A stretch of 64,000 nt of DNA. Source: Ifrita kowaldi. Its lineage: Eukaryota > Chordata > Aves > Passeriformes > Cinclosomatidae. How positions within the stretch are numbered: position 1 is the stretch's first letter; each line of letters begins with the position of its first letter. The translations under genes and the position numbers were made by a program. The notes under the pieces were generated by a model. That model searched no databases. It was not told the origin of the DNA and saw only the letters and a list, made by a program, of their open reading frames with translations. Where the stretch lies: positions 1 through 64,000 of the forward strand of contig VZRS01004388.1 of assembly GCA_013398055.1 (NCBI GenBank), read 5' to 3'. This document shows, in pieces, positions 63,133 through 64,000 of this stretch.

Positions 63133-63247
63133 CTTGTGGTCACCTGTCAGGCAGTCTATCTCAACCTCAGAGCAGGCAACGCCGTAGCTGAAGTAGGAGA
63201 ATGGTTTCCCTTCGTTCTTTTCGAAGTTGTAGCCAACGTCAGGAATC
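63133..63247 (-). CDS. XDH: XDH coding exon (GYNFEKNEG to LTGDHK)
   Basis: A 115-base exon on the - strand. It starts one base into a codon after a CGAG acceptor and reads IPDVGYNFEKNEGKPFSYFS, then YGVACSEVEIDCLTGDHK before AAG|GTGAGG. This matches the XDH stretch that directly precedes NLRTDIVMDVG in human. It is the most N-terminal XDH exon in the window; about the first 85% of the protein lies beyond the right edge. Confidence 0.94.
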
Positions 63248-64000
63248 CTCGATACAAAGAGAAACAAAACCACACATTTCATTCCGTGCAAAAAGCAAAT
63301 ACAACTACATTGCAACTTATCAAAATCCTCATTCACTTTTGTTTCATTCCTTCTGTCAAGCCCATGCAGAAAGGAAAACTGTAAACAACTATAAATAGAA
63401 ATTTGCTAAATCTGCTCTGTATTCCAAAACTTGATTGAAAACTATCAAACTGTTTTAGCCATCTTTATCTTCCCATGAATCTCAGGGATTGTGGTGACTA
63501 TTATAAACTCATTCTCACTAACCTAGTAGCAAATCCTTTGCTTTTAGAGTGCAGTTGAACATTTCTTTAGGGCCATTAAATTTCAGAACATAGTCAAGCT
63601 GAAGCAAAATCTCTATTAAGCTAAGAACTGTTTTTAAGCACAGTTCATGGAATACTTTGTATCTGGCTACTTATACTTTATCTGAAGACTGGTTTATTAA
63701 AATACTGACAAGTCACTTGGTTAAGAGAAAAAATACATTTCAGAGATGCAACAGAAATGAACTCATAGTGTATTTTAGTCCTAAATAGGTTCTTCTCAAC
63801 ACTGTGTTTATTTATTTATGTCAACCCCTCTGCCTTAAAAGATGATGGATCTCTGCTTTCTTCCAGCAGTAAAGCTGACTATGAGAAGTGCCTCATTTCA
63901 GAACCACACAGGGCCCAGCAAGAGTCTGAAGTGGGAGAACAAAGCTGAAAACACTGGTATCTGCTCATGCCATAAGAGACAGGATTTTCCTCAAGGACAA
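63248..64000 (-). other. XDH: XDH intron, cut by the window edge
   Basis: An AT-rich sequence upstream (in XDH orientation) of the IPDVGY exon. No further XDH exon was found before the right end. Confidence 0.8.

Noticed and set aside
1..64000. CRISPR arrays, bacterial operons, phage or integrative elements, tRNA or rRNA genes
   Set aside because: None seen; the window is a vertebrate nuclear locus with spliced genes and CR1 LINEs.

Overview
The window is vertebrate nuclear DNA, most probably from a bird. It holds split genes with GT-AG introns, a CpG-island promoter at the left edge and scattered CR1 LINE fragments (the dominant avian retroposon). It also has the EHD3-to-XDH tail-to-tail gene order known from human 2p23. 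No bacterial, phage, CRISPR or rRNA/tRNA features were seen.

Layout: (1) 1-28830, complete EHD3 on the + strand. Six coding exons (309-535, 7252-7428, 12147-12244, 25383-25795, 26765-26929, 28303-28830) join in frame to 535 residues, the length of human EHD3. The introns are 6.7, 4.7, 13.1, 1.0 and 1.4 kb. Introns 2 and 3 hold CR1 remnants: 11190-11680 (+), 12707-13001 (-) and 14038-14648 (+). (2) About 28831-30330, probable EHD3 3' UTR. (3) About 30.3-52.4 kb, an intergenic stretch without a convincing gene. It has one CR1 remnant (44402-44519, -), a VNTR (48257-48412), a G-rich tract, three compact CpG-rich islets and one candidate conserved regulatory block. (4) 52450-54762, a two-exon + strand gene for a 298-residue type II membrane protein of the carbohydrate sulfotransferase (HNK-1ST/C4ST, sulfotransferase family 2) type. 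The reading frame is intact, but several PAPS-binding residues of the family are replaced. (5) 60036-63247, four consecutive C-terminal exons of XDH (xanthine dehydrogenase) on the - strand. The rest of XDH lies beyond the right edge, and its last short coding exon could not be identified.

The three genes have unrelated roles: endosomal membrane remodelling (EHD3), probable Golgi glycan sulfation or a derived function (CHST-like), and purine catabolism (XDH). The most interesting item is the CHST-like gene. It sits between two genes that are neighbours in mammals, keeps an open frame and family fold motifs, and has lost the hallmark lysine of the 5'-phosphosulfate-binding loop. No other new system could be supported; most long open frames here are non-coding or lie opposite real exons.
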